From Nocardia sp. NBC_00403 (lineage in GTDB: Bacteria > Actinomycetota > Actinomycetes > Mycobacteriales > Mycobacteriaceae): DNA of 64,000 nt. A program made the position numbers and the translations under genes. Below are positions 26,927 to 35,411 of the stretch, piece after piece. How positions within the stretch are numbered: the stretch's first letter is position 1; every line of letters begins with the position of its first letter. The stretch is taken from the NCBI RefSeq assembly GCF_036046055.1, contig NZ_CP107939.1, positions 6,820,001 to 6,884,000 on the forward strand. The letters run 5' to 3'. The notes beneath the pieces are model-generated. The model was not told the DNA's origin. It was given only the letters and a program-made list of their open reading frames with translations, and did not search any database.

Positions 26927-27340
26927 ATGACCGTCACCGCCATCCAGATCGGGCTGCACCCCGACGTCATCGACTACACATCGCCCGACTTCACCCAATT
27001 CCCCGGGCTCACCAAGGAGGTCCTGCGCCGCGCCAACGACGATAACGTCGCTGCCCTGCGCGCCGCCGGATACGAAGTCGACAACTGCCTGATCGAGTTC
27101 GGAACCTCCGGTGCCGACACCGCCCGCCGCGCGCTGGCGGCCAAATCCTACGACGCCGTCCTCATCGGCGCCGGAGTCCGGCTCGTCGCGTCCAACACCC
27201 TGCTGTTCGAGACCATCGTCAACGCTGCCCACACCCTGCAACCAGACTGCCGGTTCATATTCAATTACTCCGCCACCGCCACCTCTGACGACATCCGCCG
27301 CTACTACCCCACACCCCACGACAACACACCCGCCCACTGA
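26927..27340 (+). CDS. Conserved-looking small protein after the monooxygenase
   Basis: The 137-residue soluble protein is not recognised. It contains GLHPDVIDYTSPDFTQFPGL, LRRANDDNVAALRAAGYEVD and SYDAVLIGAGVRL, which suggests an alpha/beta fold. ATG 26927 follows GGAAGGA; GTG 26903, overlapping the previous stop, is an alternative. Its position directly after the FAD monooxygenase suggests a shared pathway. No catalytic motif is evident. Confidence 0.72.
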   Translation: MTVTAIQIGLHPDVIDYTSPDFTQFPGLTKEVLRRANDDNVAALRAAGYEVDNCLIEFGTSGADTARRALAAKSYDAVLIGAGVRLVASNTLLFETIVNAAHTLQPDCRFIFNYSATATSDDIRRYYPTPHDNTPAH

Positions 27341-27419
27341 CTGAACTGATGATGCGGCTGGCTATTACGTATCGCCGAACGCCGGACGCCCCGACGACAT
27401 CTCGGTCCGGGTGGCGCGT

Positions 27420-28166
27420 TCAGTCGCCATCGTGCCCACCCGAGAAGTAACTGGGGACGCACGCGCGATCCAGCCGGGCGGGATAGGGGTCGCCCAATCG
27501 GGCCGGTAGGTGACCCCTTCGGTATGCACGGTCCACGTGCATCTGCGATAGCGGTTCAGACCCGAGTGCCCGGAACTCCCACCTTGTTCCCGTGGAATCC
27601 GGTTGCCAACCGTCCGAGTCGAGCCCGTATACCCGCGCGACGAATCGGTCGACGACAACGATGGCGTAATGGGCGTTGCGTCTCGCGGCACTGCTCACCC
27701 GCCACCATCGCCGATCTCGCTCGTAGAGCGCTTCGGGGGACCGGAGGGTAGACGGCCCGCCATCCGGCCACGGCTGCGAGATGATGAGCGCAATACGTTC
27801 ACCGACCGCGGTGAGGGCGCCCCAGCGCTGATAGGCATGCGCCCGGTCCAGGCCCGTGACGGAGGCGATGTCGCCCAGCCCGGCCGTATGGTCGAGGGCC
27901 GCGGCGGCAGCTTCCAACATCCCGGCGTCGATCTCGTTCGCGAGCACACTGTGCACTCGCAGCAGGGCTAGTTGGAACTCACGCGCCTCCGCGAATTCCA
28001 GCTCACCGTCTTCATAGCGGGTCCATGCCTGTGGTCCGAGCCCGCTCAGTTGGCCGGCGAGTCCGACCAGGATGGTCCGCACGGACCGTGACAGCCATAA
28101 CCTCTCGGTTGCCCACATATCGCGCGCAAAGGAGTACCCGCAGCCGTTTACGTGTCCATCGGTCAT
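27420..28166 (-). CDS. Hypothetical protein
   Basis: This 248-residue soluble protein is of no recognised family. It has alpha-helical segments such as REFQLALLRVHSVLANEIDA and LDHTAGLGDIASVTGLDRAH, the latter like a helix-turn-helix, and aromatic-rich parts (ERDRRWWRVSS). ATG 28166 is chosen; the frame is open to a GTG at 28196. The gene converges with the monooxygenase pair. A regulatory or DNA-binding role is possible but weakly supported. Confidence 0.62.
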   Translation of the reverse strand: MTDGHVNGCGYSFARDMWATERLWLSRSVRTILVGLAGQLSGLGPQAWTRYEDGELEFAEAREFQLALLRVHSVLANEIDAGMLEAAAAALDHTAGLGDIASVTGLDRAHAYQRWGALTAVGERIALIISQPWPDGGPSTLRSPEALYERDRRWWRVSSAARRNAHYAIVVVDRFVARVYGLDSDGWQPDSTGTRWEFRALGSEPLSQMHVDRAYRRGHLPARLGDPYPARLDRACVPSYFSGGHDGD

Positions 28167-28526
28167 AGCCGAGGACTCTAGCGAGGAGATACACACAGTT
28201 CACAGATTTACCGGATCGATCTCAATTAAATCTCAATTAGATAGCTAAATGTTTGCGACATGGCAATCGGTCGGTTCGTAGCTACTATTCGCTCGATTTC
28301 GCGAACATCTACCGAAACGGTCTTTCGGTCCACGACATCCCGCTCGAACAAACCTGGACCCCTGATAACAGGACCTCGGACAAGGCGATGCCCGAGGTCC
28401 TCCCCCAAATCGATCGGCCAACGTAACGATATGTCGGCCCACCACCGAAGTCTGGGCATCTGTGCGTTCCGCGAACACTGTCGATGCTCGAAAAGGGAGG
28501 ACACACTGATTACACCGACCAATCCG

Positions 28527-29015
28527 ATGACATCCACGGCCTCCGCCGCCGAACCCGCCACCACTGCCAACCGGTTCGATTGGTCGATCAGCCACGCCGA
28601 GGACACGATCGTGGTGACGTTCGGAGTGGAACGCGCCGGAATCGAGTTACCCGCCCCGCTGCGAATCGGGGTGGAGTTGTTTTTCCAGGACAACGGCCTG
28701 TCGGGACCCACCATCGCTATCGGTGGTCCGGTCGGGCGCCATATCCGGCTCGTCACCGGCATCAGCAAAGCCGATCGGGCCATTGAGTACCTCGAACACT
28801 GCGGGGCGGTGCTCCACGTCGGCCGCGCCGTATGGCATCTGTCACCCGTTTCGGGCCCCGGCCTCGAGTGGTCGGCCGGCGGCGGACACGGCCATCGCAT
28901 ACCCCCGCTCGTAGCGGTCGCCGCCGCGGTTCGAGCGGTGCGCCTGTACACACCCGACGGACTCGAGCAACTTCCGCAGGCGTCACGCGGCGAATCGTCG
29001 CTGACCGCTCGGTAG
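28527..29015 (+). CDS. Hypothetical protein, possibly with an ATT start
   Basis: From ATG 28527 the protein has 162 residues: FDWSISHAEDTIVVTFGVER, PAPLRIGVELFFQDNGL, KADRAIEYLEHCGAVLHVGR and LVAVAAAVRAVRLYTPDG. No family is recognised. The good ribosome-binding site, AAAAGGGAGGA, lies 28 bases too far upstream of this ATG. It is spaced correctly for ATT 28509 (or CTG 28506), and the leader resembles that of the gene at 25377, where ATG stands at the same position. The true start may therefore be ATT. Confidence 0.6.
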   Translation: MTSTASAAEPATTANRFDWSISHAEDTIVVTFGVERAGIELPAPLRIGVELFFQDNGLSGPTIAIGGPVGRHIRLVTGISKADRAIEYLEHCGAVLHVGRAVWHLSPVSGPGLEWSAGGGHGHRIPPLVAVAAAVRAVRLYTPDGLEQLPQASRGESSLTAR

Positions 29016-30052
29016 GTGCCGATTCGACTGCGGCCGAGCAGCGTTCGACCTACGGCTACCGCGTCCGACGGCGGCTGTCCGGCCACACCACCGACCTGCC
29101 CGCGGACGGCAGCGGGGTCGTGTCGCATGCGGGGATGTTGCGGGAGGTCGCGGACCTGACTGGTCTGTCCTCACAGGTCACAGCGTGTCGGCGGAGACGT
29201 ATCGGGGTCCGTGGCCCTTTGGTTGACAGTCCCCACAGCATCGACTCAGCCAACCCCGACACTCCGCCTCGGCAAGACCTCAATGCGATGAAGGCCGCTG
29301 TGCGGCGTAAGACATCTGGGAACGCGACGCGCGCAGCTGATGGTGGATATGGTGAGCCAGGTTCAGCAGATCCGGGCGTTGCTCGAGTGCGTGTGGCCGG
29401 CCGCCGCGATGGAGAGCGCTCGCCAGCCGTTCCGCTCCCGCGCGTGGGTCGCTACGGCGAATTAGATCTCGACGAGATGGCGCTGCCCGAACAGCCCGGC
29501 CCTGACCTGGCAGACCACAGGCGATGGTGCCGCCGACTCTCGAGGTGTCCGAGTCGCCGCACAGGGCATCACGACACGGGGTTGCACCACACGACCCTTA
29601 CCTGAGTCGAACGCACCTTCAGCTACGGTATTGCCCGCGCAGACGCCGGTGTTTGGCCGACGCGGGTCCGAGGGGTAGGAAGTCGGCGTGCGGTGAAGGG
29701 CTTTCCGTTGCGGTATGGACGGGTCCGATCACCATCTGCCGACCGCGGTAACCGCTCCCGGCACCGACCAGTTTCGTGACGTACTCCCGACCGCGGCGGC
29801 GTTGGCGCGGATGGCATTCGGCGTTGAATGCTTGTGGGCTGGCCGGTGACTCGGCGAGCGAACCGTTCACCCGCCCGGGGCAGGCACATCGAATGCGCCA
29901 GCGCCCCGAGGCGTCCGACACCGGGAATGACCGGTGCGGTTCTGGCAAATTCACTGCAATAGCGTGCGCTCGCTGATGCGTAGCGTCGCGGCACAAAAGA
30001 GATCCGGCCCCGGGGGGCGCCATGGAGGAAGCGGTGATCTACCGAGACCGAA
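29016..30052. other. Decayed region with IS110 remnant
   Basis: About 1 kb without an intact gene. Apart from the IS110-type fragment at 29325-29464, the open frames on both strands are arginine- and proline-rich and lack ribosome-binding sites. Confidence 0.5.
29325..29464 (+). pseudogene. IS110-family transposase fragment
   Basis: The frame contains QLMVDMVSQVQQIRALLECV, WPAAMESARQPFRSR and AWVATAN before a stop at 29462-29464. This matches a conserved stretch of one actinobacterial IS110 subgroup (VDMVSQVQQIRDLLECVWPA). No other parts or element ends are visible. Confidence 0.65.
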
Positions 30053-30370
30053 TCAGGCGGCGGGCTTGGGCTGGCTCAGGTCCCTGACGCCGGTGATGGC
30101 ATCGATGATGTTGACGATGGCGGAGGTGCCGCCGTCGAGGGCCGAGCTGCCGGAGTCGAGCATGGCGGAACCGGAGGACGAGCCGGCCGAACCGGTGGAG
30201 GAGCCGGCCGAACCGGAGGCCGAACCCGAGGCCGAACCCGAGGCCGCACCCGCGGAGCCGGTGGCGGCGGAGTCAGCGGAGGTGGCGGCGGAGGCCACCG
30301 CGACCGGGCCGAAGAACAGGGCGGCGGCGGAGACGGTGCCGGCGGCGGCGAGGATCTTGCGAGAGAACAT
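30053..30370 (-). CDS. Small secreted Ser/Gly/Ala-rich protein
   Basis: The 105-residue protein has a signal peptide (KILAAAGTVSAAALFFGPVA, cleaved near ASAATS). A low-complexity part of GSASGSASGSAGSS-type repeats follows, then a short C-terminal segment, SAIVNIIDAITGVRDLSQP. GGAAGG stands before the ATG. Such proteins are frequent in Nocardia and mycobacteria; function is unknown. The repeats are encoded by an imperfect 12-base tandem unit that could vary in length. Confidence 0.75.
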   Translation of the reverse strand: MFSRKILAAAGTVSAAALFFGPVAVASAATSADSAATGSAGAASGSASGSASGSAGSSTGSAGSSSGSAMLDSGSSALDGGTSAIVNIIDAITGVRDLSQPKPAA

Positions 30371-30804
30371 GTACGGGGCTTCCTTCCACAGATGGATAAC
30401 GACGCCATAACGGGCGGCACCAGCAACGTTATGAAAAAGAGATCTGTAAATCCACTTATATTATTGTGAGATGAATCACCGTTAATAATGGGCTAACACT
30501 CTATTGTGTCGAGGTAACGCAATTTGATCTTCACTCCGGGTGCGGATTCGAAGATCAAATTAGTTTGATTTATTCGACGGTGCCCGTATCGGTGTGCGGC
30601 GGAGTCGATCTCGCATTTGATCTTCACCCCGGATGCGGATTCGAAGATCAAATTCGGTGATCGAATTCGGTTGGTTTATCCGATGCGCCGCGTGTCGACG
30701 GGCGGCGGAGCCGGCGGACCTTTGGGAGCGGGCTGCGCCGGGTGAGAGCGTAGACCAGTGGGCTGATCGGCGACTACCGTTTACTTCGGCCCGGGAGGTG
30801 CAGG
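30371..30804. other. Divergent promoter region, unusually AT-rich
   Basis: This separates the secreted repeat protein gene (minus) from the beta-propeller gene (plus). Around 30421-30520 it is strikingly AT-rich for this genome, and it contains a duplicated stem-loop unit (30521-30712). No gene is seen. Confidence 0.6.
30521..30712. repeat. Tandem ~94-bp repeat, each copy with a long stem-loop
   Basis: Copy 1 contains AATTTGATCTTC (30521-30532) and GAAGATCAAATT (30550-30561), an exact 12-bp inverted repeat around a 17-base loop. Copy 2 repeats this at 30615-30625 and 30643-30653 with the same loop length. The similarity continues past the stems (TTTGATTTATTCGACGG versus TTGGTTTATCCGATGCG, then GGCGGAG). 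Confidence 0.75.
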
Positions 30805-31827
30805 ATGCGGCTCGCGCGCAGGCTTGCTGCGCTGTTGGGGATCGTTGCCGTGGTGGCGAGTGGGTGCACCCAATCGTCGCAGTCGCCGCCGCCGAACACC
30901 GGTGAACTGCCCTGGCGCAGGGTCGGTGAGGTGGTGTTGACCGGTGGTCCGGCGCGGTTCGACTACACCAGTCTCGACCAGGGGCGTGGGCTGCTGTTCA
31001 TCGCGCACATGGGCGTGGGCGAACTCGTCGAAGTCGATGTGCACAGACACCAGGTGGCCCGCACGATCCCGGATCTGCCTGATGTTCATGGCGTGATCGT
31101 GGTCCCCGACAAGCATCGTGTCTATGCCACGGCTACCGGCCGCAATCAACTGGTCGCCCTCGACGAGGACAGCGGTGCAGTGCTGTTCACCGCACCGACT
31201 GGTAACTATCCCGACGGCCTGGTCTACGACCCGGTCCGCAACGCGGTCTGGACGACCAATGAGCATGCTGGCACCGAGACTGTCGTCGACGCTGACACCG
31301 GAGAAGTCCGCGCCACCGTGGCTTTGGGCGGTGAGGTCGGCAACGTCGTCTATGAACCGGCGGCGGACCGTATGGTGGTAGCCGTGCAGGGCCGCGGGGA
31401 ACTCGCGCTGATCGATCCGGCGGGACACACAGTCACCGAGCGGATTCCAACCCCCGGCTGCGCCAGTCCTCACGGCCAAGCCCTGGACGCCGCCGGACAG
31501 GTGATATTCGTCGGCTGCGAGGCCAATGCCGCCATGGTCACCGTCGATCTGGCCCACCGCGCCGTCACCGGCCACTACAAGGTCGGCGACACCCCCGACG
31601 TGCTGGCCTACGACGCCGGAGCGCACCGGCTGTACGTTGCGGCCGAAAGCGGCTGGGTCAGCTTGTTCGACAGGCGTGACGCGACAACCGTCGCGGTCGG
31701 ATCAACACATCTGGCCGACGGTGCGCACTCCCTGGCGCTCGACCCAGGCACCCACCGCAGCTACGTCCCCGTCCCGAAGGGTCCAGGCGGCGTGCCTGTG
31801 CTGTGGGAATTCGAACCCACCGGCTGA
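30805..31827 (+). CDS. YncE-like beta-propeller lipoprotein
   Basis: The 340-residue protein has a lipoprotein signal (LLGIVAVVASGC; lipid on Cys21). A repeated propeller follows, with blade signatures such as GVIVVPDKHRVYATATGRNQ, LVYDPVRNAVWTTNEHAG and DVLAYDAGAHRLYVAAESG. GGGAGGTGCAGG precedes the ATG. YncE-type proteins bind ligands or partners at the cell surface; no enzymatic residues can be named. The next gene, a DUF1259 lipoprotein, starts 51 bases after the stop, so they probably act together. Confidence 0.85.
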   Translation: MRLARRLAALLGIVAVVASGCTQSSQSPPPNTGELPWRRVGEVVLTGGPARFDYTSLDQGRGLLFIAHMGVGELVEVDVHRHQVARTIPDLPDVHGVIVVPDKHRVYATATGRNQLVALDEDSGAVLFTAPTGNYPDGLVYDPVRNAVWTTNEHAGTETVVDADTGEVRATVALGGEVGNVVYEPAADRMVVAVQGRGELALIDPAGHTVTERIPTPGCASPHGQALDAAGQVIFVGCEANAAMVTVDLAHRAVTGHYKVGDTPDVLAYDAGAHRLYVAAESGWVSLFDRRDATTVAVGSTHLADGAHSLALDPGTHRSYVPVPKGPGGVPVLWEFEPTG

Positions 31828-31877
31828 ATCCGAAGCGTCGCACCAACCGGTGGCGACAACAAGCGAAGGAGAAAGCC

Positions 31878-32855
31878 ATGACTGTTCCGGCACATCGACT
31901 TCCGAGTTGTGCGGCCGTGCTGACCGCCCTGCTAGCGCTCACGGTGGCGATAGGCTGCTCGAATAACGGCGACTCGAGCACGCCGAGCCCGACCACCACC
32001 GCCGAAAGCCAGCACCGACCGGCCACGACCACCGAGACGGACTGGAAGCCGATCACCGAGACTCTCGGCCGCACCGGCAAATTCGGCGACGACAACACTG
32101 TCTACCGCATCCCGCTGGTCCGCACCGACCTGCAGGTGACCACTGCAGGCGTGCCGATCAAACCGGGTCTGTCCCTCGGCGGCTACGCCGTGTTCGGCAA
32201 GTATGACGACGGAACCCTGCTGATGGGCGATCTGGTGGTCACCGAACAGGAGCTGCCCAAGGTCACCGACGCCTTGCACGCCAACGGGATCGAGCAGACC
32301 GCCCTACACAAGCACCTGCTCGAACAGTCCCCGCCGATCTGGTGGACCCACATCCATGCCATGGGCGACCCTGCACAGCTGGCCAAGGGTCTCGAGGCAG
32401 CCCTCGATGCCACCGCCATCGGCCCGGCCGCCGTCCCGCCCGCCCAACAGCCGCCGGTTGACATCGACACCGCCGCCGTCGACGCCGCCCTCGGCCGCAA
32501 AGGCACTGCCGATGGAGGACTGTACAAATACACCCTCGCCCGCGCGGAGACCATCACCGATACCGGACACGTCTTACCCCCGACCTATGGCGTCACCACC
32601 GTCATCAACTTCCAGCCCACCGGAGACGGCAAGGCCGCGATCAATGGCGACTTCGCGCTCACCGGCCCCGAGGTGAACAAGGTCATCGAAGCGCTGCGCC
32701 GTGGCGGTATCTCGGTGGTGGAAGTACACAACCACGCCCTCACCGATAGCCCGCGCCTGTTCTACCTGCACTACTGGGCCAATGAGGACGCCGTCGCCCT
32801 GGCGAAGGCGCTGCGGCCCGCCCTCGACGCCACAAACTTGGCACCGGCCAAATAG
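31878..32855 (+). CDS. DUF1259 lipoprotein with two repeats
   Basis: The 325-residue protein has a lipobox (LALTVAIGC) and two tandem DUF1259 domains. Domain 1 contains VYRIPLVRTDLQVTTAGVPI, MGDLVVTEQELPKVTDALHA and ALHKHLLEQSPPIWWTHIHA. Domain 2 contains YKYTLARAETITDTGHVLP, GDFALTGPEVNKVIEALRRG and EVHNHALTDSPRLFYLHYW. The histidines in these stretches could bind a metal, but the family has no established function. AAGGAGAAAG precedes ATG 31878. It is expected to be anchored outside the cell beside the propeller lipoprotein. Confidence 0.85.
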   Translation: MTVPAHRLPSCAAVLTALLALTVAIGCSNNGDSSTPSPTTTAESQHRPATTTETDWKPITETLGRTGKFGDDNTVYRIPLVRTDLQVTTAGVPIKPGLSLGGYAVFGKYDDGTLLMGDLVVTEQELPKVTDALHANGIEQTALHKHLLEQSPPIWWTHIHAMGDPAQLAKGLEAALDATAIGPAAVPPAQQPPVDIDTAAVDAALGRKGTADGGLYKYTLARAETITDTGHVLPPTYGVTTVINFQPTGDGKAAINGDFALTGPEVNKVIEALRRGGISVVEVHNHALTDSPRLFYLHYWANEDAVALAKALRPALDATNLAPAK

Positions 32856-33222
32856 CCTGCACCACCCAACCCTTCGCCTCCAGATAACCAGCACTGGACG
32901 AGCGAACGAGCAGCGGGACGTCATTCGGAGAACGCAGCTCGCCATGTCGTCGGTGGCAAGCCCTGGAGGGGCGTCCGGCCAAGGTCCGATGAGCCGCTAC
33001 GGCATCTAATTGCCGGGCCCTCCGTCGAGACAGAGCCGGAAATGTAGATGCCCCCTTAACGTCCTGTATTGCCTGCATATCGCACGTTCGGTCTGGTTAC
33101 AGACGCCACCTATATGTGACAGATAGGAACTGCCGTCACTGCTCCGGTGATCACTGGCGGAGTGGCAGCAGACTGATCCCCATTGATCCAGGCGTTTCGG
33201 TAGGGGCTTCGGCAGGCACGAA
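32856..33222. other. Intergenic region, no gene seen
   Basis: Between the DUF1259 stop and the tRNA-Val terminator no supported frame is present. It holds the expected end of the preceding operon and, if the 4.8-33.3 kb region is an integrated element, its right junction. Confidence 0.45.
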
Positions 33223-33265
33223 AAAAGCCCCTCGCTCAGGTTTCTGACCTGATCAAAGGGCTTTT
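33223..33265 (-). terminator. Terminator of tRNA-Val(CAC)
   Basis: AAAAGCCC and GGGCTTTT form the base of a hairpin whose upper stem is TCAGGT/ACCTGA. Read on the minus strand it ends in a run of T, directly after the tRNA 3' end. It may also stop plus-strand transcription. Confidence 0.8.
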
Positions 33266-33268
33266 CGG

Positions 33269-33343
33269 TGGTGGTCCCAGCTGGTTTCGAACCAGCGACC
33301 TTCCGCGTGTGAGGCGGACGCTCTCCCGCTGAGCTATGGGACC
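33269..33343 (-). tRNA. tRNA-Val, anticodon CAC
   Basis: The sequence folds as a cloverleaf: acceptor GGTCCCA/TGGGACC, D-arm GCTCAGCGGGAGAGC, anticodon stem TCCGC/GCGGA with loop CTCACAC, T-arm GCTGGTTCGAAACCAGC and encoded CCA. The anticodon CAC reads the valine codon GUG. Its 3' part is duplicated at 4776-4832. Confidence 0.95.
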
Positions 33344-33822
33344 GAACTCTGCCGCCCGGTTGGCGCTGAAGCGTCATCCGAACGAGGAGGAACATTAGCA
33401 CGCACCACCGGGCGTCTACCAAATCGCCACCTCGATGACGCCGGGATGCCAAGCCGCACTTGCGATCGGGCAACGTGGGTCGCGGGTCCGACGAGCTACT
33501 CCGGCAACGCAACCCTGCCACGTCAGCGGCGCGACCATCCCCGAGGGCTACCTACCTTCTGGACACCCGATCTCGACACACCCCACCCACTTAGGCCGCG
33601 TGTCCCGTACGCCTGCCACGGTCGCCACCGAGCACCCTGCACCGCACCTCGACCCGAATCGCGCGCAATCCGCAGCCCAACACCCGGACAGCCAACCGAA
33701 CAACACTTGTGTGATTCGAATTCGACCCCTTCTACCAGCGGATTTGTACCTTTCCGCAAACGTCGTCTAATGTTTCATCTCGCACCACGGAGGACAGCGA
33801 GACCACCTCCGAGATGCAAAAT
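33344..33822. other. Intergenic region before the tRNA cluster
   Basis: No gene is supported. Near its end TTGTAC (33744-33749) and TCTAAT (33766-33771), 16 bases apart, make a plausible sigma-70-type promoter about 50 bases before tRNA-Gly. Confidence 0.5.
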
Positions 33823-33895
33823 GCGGATGTAGCGCAGCTGGTAGCGCATCACCTTGCCAAGGTGAGGGTCGCGGGTTCGAATCCCGTCATCCGCT
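33823..33895 (+). tRNA. tRNA-Gly, anticodon GCC
   Basis: The cloverleaf has acceptor GCGGATG/CATCCGC, anticodon stem TCACC/GGTGA with loop TTGCCAA, T-arm GCGGGTTCGAATCCCGT, and discriminator T. CCA is not encoded. It is first in a Gly-Cys-Val cluster. Confidence 0.95.
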
Positions 33896-33944
33896 CGAGA
33901 GGTAGGCCAGGCTTAAATATTCTTTATGCCGTCCTCCTTTGCGC

Positions 33945-34015
33945 GGTGGAGTGGCCGAGTGGTGAGGCAACGGCCTGCAAAGCCGTGCACACGGGTTCGA
34001 TTCCCGTCTCCACCT
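33945..34015 (+). tRNA. tRNA-Cys, anticodon GCA
   Basis: The cloverleaf has acceptor GGTGGAG/CTCCACC, anticodon stem ACGGC/GCCGT with loop CTGCAAA, T-arm ACGGGTTCGATTCCCGT, and discriminator T. It begins 49 bases after tRNA-Gly and ends one base before tRNA-Val. Confidence 0.95.
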
Positions 34016-34016
34016 C

Positions 34017-34091
34017 GCGCGATTAGCTCAGCGGGAGAGCGCTTCCCTGACACGGAAGAGGTCACTGGTTCAATCCCAGTATCGCGCACCA
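34017..34091 (+). tRNA. tRNA-Val, anticodon GAC
   Basis: The cloverleaf has acceptor GCGCGAT/ATCGCGC, anticodon stem CTTCC/GGAAG with loop CTGACAC, T-arm ACTGGTTCAATCCCAGT, and encoded CCA. It lies one base after tRNA-Cys and belongs to the same transcript. Confidence 0.95.
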
Positions 34092-34106
34092 CCGTAGTAC
34101 CAGGTC

Positions 34107-34138
34107 AGCCCCGGTTTTCACCGGGGCTGTTCTTGTTT
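34107..34138 (+). terminator. Terminator of the tRNA cluster
   Basis: AGCCCCGG and CCGGGGCT form a perfect 8-bp stem with loop TTTTCA, followed by GTTCTTGTTT, 15 bases after tRNA-Val(GAC). Confidence 0.85.
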
Positions 34139-34322
34139 CATGAACTGATTTGCTTCAGCTTGGTCGGAACTTGTCGTTGCAAACCTCGCACCGGATCCCG
34201 CCGGCACTGTAGGTGCTCGGTGCGACTCGGAGAATGTGTGTTCCGCTGGTTACCCGAGGATAAACAATGCGGGTGCGACAGAGACGACTGACAGTCGAGA
34301 AACGCTGCGGCACACTGAGACA

Positions 34323-35081
34323 ATGACCGATGTCGGCAGCCCCCGCCTGTACACCGGTGCCGCCCGCGCGGCGATGGAGCGGGCCGCAAGGCATGCGGCC
34401 GACTGGGGGCACACCCACACCACGCCATTGGACCTGCTGCTCGCGTTGGTAGACGATCACGCATCCGGAATGGTGACTGTGATCCTGGGCGATCTACGCA
34501 TCACGCCGATAGACATTCGCCGTGCGATCGCGGGAAGGGCAGGCACCGCCGCGGCGAGCGCTGCGCCGATAGCTCCTGTACTGGAATGCGCACTGCAGCA
34601 AAACCCGACACTGCCGGTCGGATCCGACCACCTGTTGATCGGTTTGCTCGCAGCCGACGGCGGCGCCACAGACGTGCTCGCCGCACAGGGGGTCACGGTG
34701 GACGCGGTCCGGGCCGCGCGGACTGCAGCCAGCAGTGCCGTGTGCTACGGGTGCGCCGAAGGAGACAGCCGGCCAACGCCTTACACGATCGCTGCGGCGA
34801 ATCTGCCCGATGATCTCACCAAGGTTCTCGACGACATCGAGCACTGGCGCAACGCGAAGGAACAAGCAGTGGACGCCGGGGATTTCGAGCGAGCGGCGCG
34901 CATGCGTGACAAGGAGAAGAAGGCACGCGCAGCGGTTGCCGAGTGGGACGAGTCCACCGTCTGCAACCGACTGGGCATCGCTCTCGACGAAATCCTAAGG
35001 TTGCGAATGGCTACCGACCGGCTCACCGAGCTACTCCATCACAGACACGCAGCTGTCGAGGCCAATCGTAGGGCGCCCTGA
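34323..35081 (+). CDS. Clp N-domain plus UVR-motif protein
   Basis: The 252-residue protein has an N-terminal Clp_N (ClpA/ClpC adaptor-binding) double repeat: AARAAMERAARHAADWGHTH then PVGSDHLLIGLLAADGGATD, about residues 10-140. A UVR motif follows near 185-220 (NAKEQAVDAGDFERAARMRD). ClpC has the same parts around AAA+ modules, but here no ATPase domain is present. It may act as an adaptor for Clp protease or as a stress-sensing protein. One CYGC pair at about residue 140 could bind metal. ATG 34323 is chosen; the frame is open to 34236. Confidence 0.82.
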   Translation: MTDVGSPRLYTGAARAAMERAARHAADWGHTHTTPLDLLLALVDDHASGMVTVILGDLRITPIDIRRAIAGRAGTAAASAAPIAPVLECALQQNPTLPVGSDHLLIGLLAADGGATDVLAAQGVTVDAVRAARTAASSAVCYGCAEGDSRPTPYTIAAANLPDDLTKVLDDIEHWRNAKEQAVDAGDFERAARMRDKEKKARAAVAEWDESTVCNRLGIALDEILRLRMATDRLTELLHHRHAAVEANRRAP

Positions 35082-35411
35082 CCCCGCAGATCCGAACTCT
35101 CTGCTCGACAGCACGACACCAGCAGCAGAGCCATTCACCGGCACCGATCGTCAGATCCCGGAATCGGCATGAGGGTGCGCTCAATGACCGACGCCGGAAG
35201 TCGCAACGTTGCCACACTGGCCAACTTTCATTGCGACCGCCAACTACAGCTGCGAGTCACATACCGTGATCAGGTCGGTAGCAAACTGCCAGCCCGGACA
35301 TCACTCTCGGTGACAGATACGTTGGCCAGTCACAAACACCTTGAAGGCCTCCGTTTTCCGATCCAGCGTGCGACTATCGGTTGCAGTTCGCAAGCAGATC
35401 GGAGGCGATGG
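35082..35411. other. Intergenic region, no gene seen
   Basis: No supported frame or clear regulatory motif is visible between the Clp-N/UVR gene and the broken reductase gene, except the GGAGG of the latter at its end. Confidence 0.45.

Noticed and set aside
30170..30265. GAGGCCGAACCC-type repeats read as a regulatory repeat
   Set aside because: They are codons of the Ser/Gly/Ala-rich secreted protein on the minus strand.
4776..33343. Search for an integrase, relaxase or phage genes in the proposed island
   Set aside because: None was found, so the island is reported only as a possibility based on the tRNA repeats.
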